A stretch of DNA of 64,000 nucleotides from Rikenella microfusus DSM 15922 (GTDB lineage Bacteria; Bacteroidota; Bacteroidia; Bacteroidales; Rikenellaceae): assembly GCF_000427365.1 (NCBI RefSeq), contig NZ_KE386488.1, forward strand, positions 1,461,882-1,525,881. The letters are read 5' to 3'. The translations under genes and the position numbers were made by a program. A model generated the notes under the pieces. The model ran no database searches and had not been told where the DNA came from. It saw nothing but the letters and a program-made list of their open reading frames with translations. This document shows positions 63,326 through 64,000 of the stretch, one piece after another; the stretch's first letter is position 1, and every line of letters starts with the position of its first letter.

Positions 63326-63742
63326 TTATTTCTTTGCCGGGTCTTCGCACAGTTCGGTCAGCACGCCCTGCGTCGATTTCGGGTGCAGGAATGCGATATT
63401 CAGCCCCTCCGCGCCCTTTCGCGGCGCTTTGTCGATCAATTGCACCCCTTTCCCCTCGCATTCCGCCAGCGCTTCGGCTACCCCGTCCGCCACCGCGAAT
63501 GCCAGGTGGTGGATACCCTCGCCCCGTTTTTCGATAAACTTGGCGATCGTGCTCTCCTCCGACGTCGGTTCGAGCAGTTCGATCTTAGTTTGGCCGACCT
63601 TGAAGAAAGCGGTGCGTACCTTCTGGTCCGCCACTTCCTCGATGCTGTAACATTTCAGGCCCAGCACCTTTTCGTAATAGGGGATGGCCTGTTCGAGACT
63701 TTTCACCGCGATGCCGAGGTGTTCGATGTGGGAGATGTTCAT
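63326..63742 (-). CDS. mce: methylmalonyl-CoA epimerase
   Basis: A 138-residue glyoxalase-fold enzyme that interconverts the two methylmalonyl-CoA stereoisomers. Metal ligands are visible in [12 protein letters not shown] (early His), [11 protein letters not shown] (His) and the late Glu in VLTELCEDP. It supplies (S)-methylmalonyl-CoA to the decarboxylase encoded downstream, so the gene heads the operon. The start codon lies 66 bases behind a promoter core. Confidence 0.95.
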   Translation of the reverse strand: MNISHIEHLGIAVKSLEQAIPYYEKVLGLKCYSIEEVADQKVRTAFFKVGQTKIELLEPTSEESTIAKFIEKRGEGIHHLAFAVADGVAEALAECEGKGVQLIDKAPRKGAEGLNIAFLHPKSTQGVLTELCEDPAKK

Positions 63743-63800
63743 AACGTATGGATTTTTAGTCGTTTAGCCTGGGCAGTACGACCTCTGCGGCCGATGTTTA

Positions 63801-63808
63801 CAAAGTTA
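63801..63808 (-). promoter_or_regulatory. -7 element of the mce-decarboxylase operon promoter
   Basis: TAACTTTG on the minus strand fits TAnnTTTG, with a TTG box 19 bases upstream. The mce ATG is at 63742. Confidence 0.5.
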
Positions 63809-63838
63809 GGGTTTGTTTTTGAAATAACAACCCGGAAA

Positions 63839-64000
63839 TCAGTAAACTTTTCCGCGCAAAACGGCCTGCGGCGCGGGGTCCGAAGCGGGAACCGTCACGA
63901 AACGGATCGTTTTGTAGAACGCCCCCCGGTCCGTCGGCGTCAGCGTCACCGCGACCCGGACACTGTCGCCCGGCATGAGGGGCGACTTCGGCCACGAAGG
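63839..64000 (-). CDS. DUF1573 domain protein, C-terminal part (cut by window edge)
   Basis: The last 53 residues of a larger protein, ending at the stop at 63839. SPLMPGDSVRVAVTLTPTDRGAFYKTIRFVT and VLRGKVY follow the DUF1573 pattern (an Ig-like fold with the GDS...KTI motif). Such Bacteroidetes proteins are exported, often lipoproteins; their role is unknown. The N-terminus is outside the window. Confidence 0.7.
   Translation of the reverse strand, partial: PSWPKSPLMPGDSVRVAVTLTPTDRGAFYKTIRFVTVPASDPAPQAVLRGKVY

Overview
This is a GC-rich chromosomal segment from a member of the Bacteroidales. The best guess is Rikenellaceae, an Alistipes-like gut bacterium. The support is lineage-typical genes (GldH next to a PSP1-domain protein, DUF3098, DUF4834, DUF4139, DUF1573, a lamin-tail OadG), the gene order ftsX-DUF3098-uppP-truB-queA, Bacteroidetes-type promoter cores (TAnnTTTG, sometimes with an upstream TTTG), and lipoproteins with Cys directly after a short leader. 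The genus call is an inference, since no 16S or marker search was possible. No phage, plasmid, CRISPR or transposase gene was seen, so the genes are mostly core chromosome.

Layout. 1-2171: the 5' end of an alpha-2-macroglobulin lipoprotein, cytidylate kinase and a LysE-type exporter, all on the minus strand. 2235-9062: lnt, folC, a RicT-like PSP1 protein overlapping gldH, then trmB-ispH. 9323-10585: an argE-like M20 deacetylase and tRNA-Leu(UAG). 10815-19607: an alpha/beta hydrolase, a CDF metal exporter, a DUF4139 protein, penicillin-binding protein 1C, an NhaC antiporter and a short SAHH-like protein. 19947-25542: a TolC / membrane-fusion protein / ABC ATPase / FtsX-type permease export system. 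25810-35065: a second, complete export system on the minus strand (TolC, fusion protein, large permease, ATPase), divergent from a sigma-54 response regulator and its histidine kinase. Three near-identical regulatory modules (a paired TGTC-N9-GACA operator lying 55-56 bp upstream of a -24/-12 promoter) precede TolC, the fusion protein and the ATPase, so this is a self-contained two-component efflux regulon. 35989-38493: a Fur-family regulator, paired short chromate transporters and a frameshifted DUF4329 gene. 38758-46333: a YfhO-like membrane protein, ftsX, DUF3098, uppP, truB, queA and lptB. 47413-53600: a TlpA-like protein with a CxxS site, a prolyl-oligopeptidase-type hydrolase, DUF4834, rubredoxin and purB. 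53974-58182: clpX, clpP, tig and a pentapeptide-repeat protein. 58290-63742: a sodium-pumping methylmalonyl-CoA decarboxylase operon (mce, mmdA, oadG, biotin carrier, oadB), which belongs to propionate formation. The window ends in a DUF1573 protein.

The most unusual content is between the genes. At least nine copies of one modular repeat (family A: ends like GTTCGTTTATTC / GAATAAACGAAC around nested hairpins) and at least ten modules of another (family B: boxes like TTAACCGTACGGTTAA around one of three hairpin payloads, in either orientation and often in tandem with shared boxes) occupy most of the longer gaps, including gaps inside operons. In family A the hairpin stems differ between copies, but both arms change together, which suggests that structure is conserved. 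Neither family carries a gene. They are the best candidates here for an undescribed system.
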